NCBI GenBank assembly: GCA_945865745.1
Contig: CAMBFP010000066.1
Coordinates: 1-6,260 of the forward strand
DNA length: 6,260 nucleotides
Reading direction: 5' to 3'
DNA from: Rhizobium sp. Q54
Lineage (GTDB): Bacteria; Pseudomonadota; Alphaproteobacteria; Rickettsiales; UBA1997
Position numbers and translations under genes: made by a program. Shown here piece by piece: positions 6,169-6,260 of the stretch. Position 1 is the first letter of the stretch; every line of letters starts with the position of its first letter. Under the pieces are notes generated by a model. The model saw only the letters and a program-made list of their open reading frames with translations. It had not been told where the DNA came from and made no database searches.

Positions 6169-6260
6169 GTGAAACTTTCACAAAAAACTGATATTCCTCT
6201 TAAGGGCGAAATTGCCGTCGCCCCAGATAAATCAATCTCACATCGCTCTTTAATTTTTGC
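6169..6260 (+). CDS. aroA: 3-phosphoshikimate 1-carboxyvinyltransferase (EPSP synthase), N-terminal part (partial)
   Basis: The first 31 codons (the last incomplete) of AroA, which joins shikimate-3-phosphate and phosphoenolpyruvate in the sixth step of the shikimate pathway to aromatic amino acids. The recognisable motif is DKSISHRSLIF (20-30); K21, S22 and R26 correspond to E. coli K22, S23 and R27, which bind the substrates. The KSISHR form, rather than the KSVSNR of enterobacteria, is the one common in class II-like enzymes. The start must be GTG 6169: the nuoN stop TAA lies directly before it in the same frame, and there is no other start codon before the motif. No Shine-Dalgarno sequence is evident, so translation may depend on ribosomes finishing nuoN. 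The residues before DKS are AP where most relatives have PG. The rest of the gene is outside the window, so intactness is unknown. Confidence 0.88.
   Translation, partial: MKLSQKTDIPLKGEIAVAPDKSISHRSLIF

Overview
The window is AT-rich, apart from one GC-richer patch near 3017-3104, and gene-dense. Every gene recognised is an ordinary chromosomal gene. The genes look alphaproteobacterial: a canonical Nfu-type scaffold protein starting with the ETPNPATLKF motif, a YejA-like periplasmic binding protein, a fused RibF, and NuoM/NuoN with the usual proton-channel residues. The low GC, the short GC-rich repeat-like spacers and a nuoMN pair standing apart from the rest of a nuo operon recall Rickettsiales- or Holosporales-like lineages. 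An intact-looking aroA start argues against the most reduced, shikimate-less members. This placement is inference; no rRNA is present to settle it.

Left part, minus strand (1-2100): the first 100 residues of an Nfu/NifU-type iron-sulfur scaffold protein run off the left edge. A complete YejA-type extracellular solute-binding protein (361-2100) lies 59 bp upstream of it on the same strand, so the two may be co-transcribed.

Right part, plus strand (2090-6260): ribF (bifunctional riboflavin kinase/FAD synthetase) starts head-to-head with yejA and overlaps its first codons by 11 bp. A 169-bp spacer with a GC-rich, repeat-like patch follows. Then come nuoM, a 79-bp spacer containing a degenerate CGTCATTCCCGC-type palindrome, nuoN, and directly after the nuoN stop the first 31 codons (the last incomplete) of aroA.

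Functionally, NuoM and NuoN are two of the three antiporter-like proton-pumping subunits of complex I. RibF makes FMN and FAD, and FMN is the entry cofactor of complex I. Nfu proteins deliver Fe-S clusters, which complex I also needs. This linkage is suggestive but not proven by the sequence.

I found no tRNA, rRNA, CRISPR, insertion sequence or obvious new multi-gene system. The points worth a second look are organisational: the 5' overlap of divergent genes, the detached nuoMN pair, the same-frame nuoN-TAA-GTG-aroA junction, and two spacer repeats.
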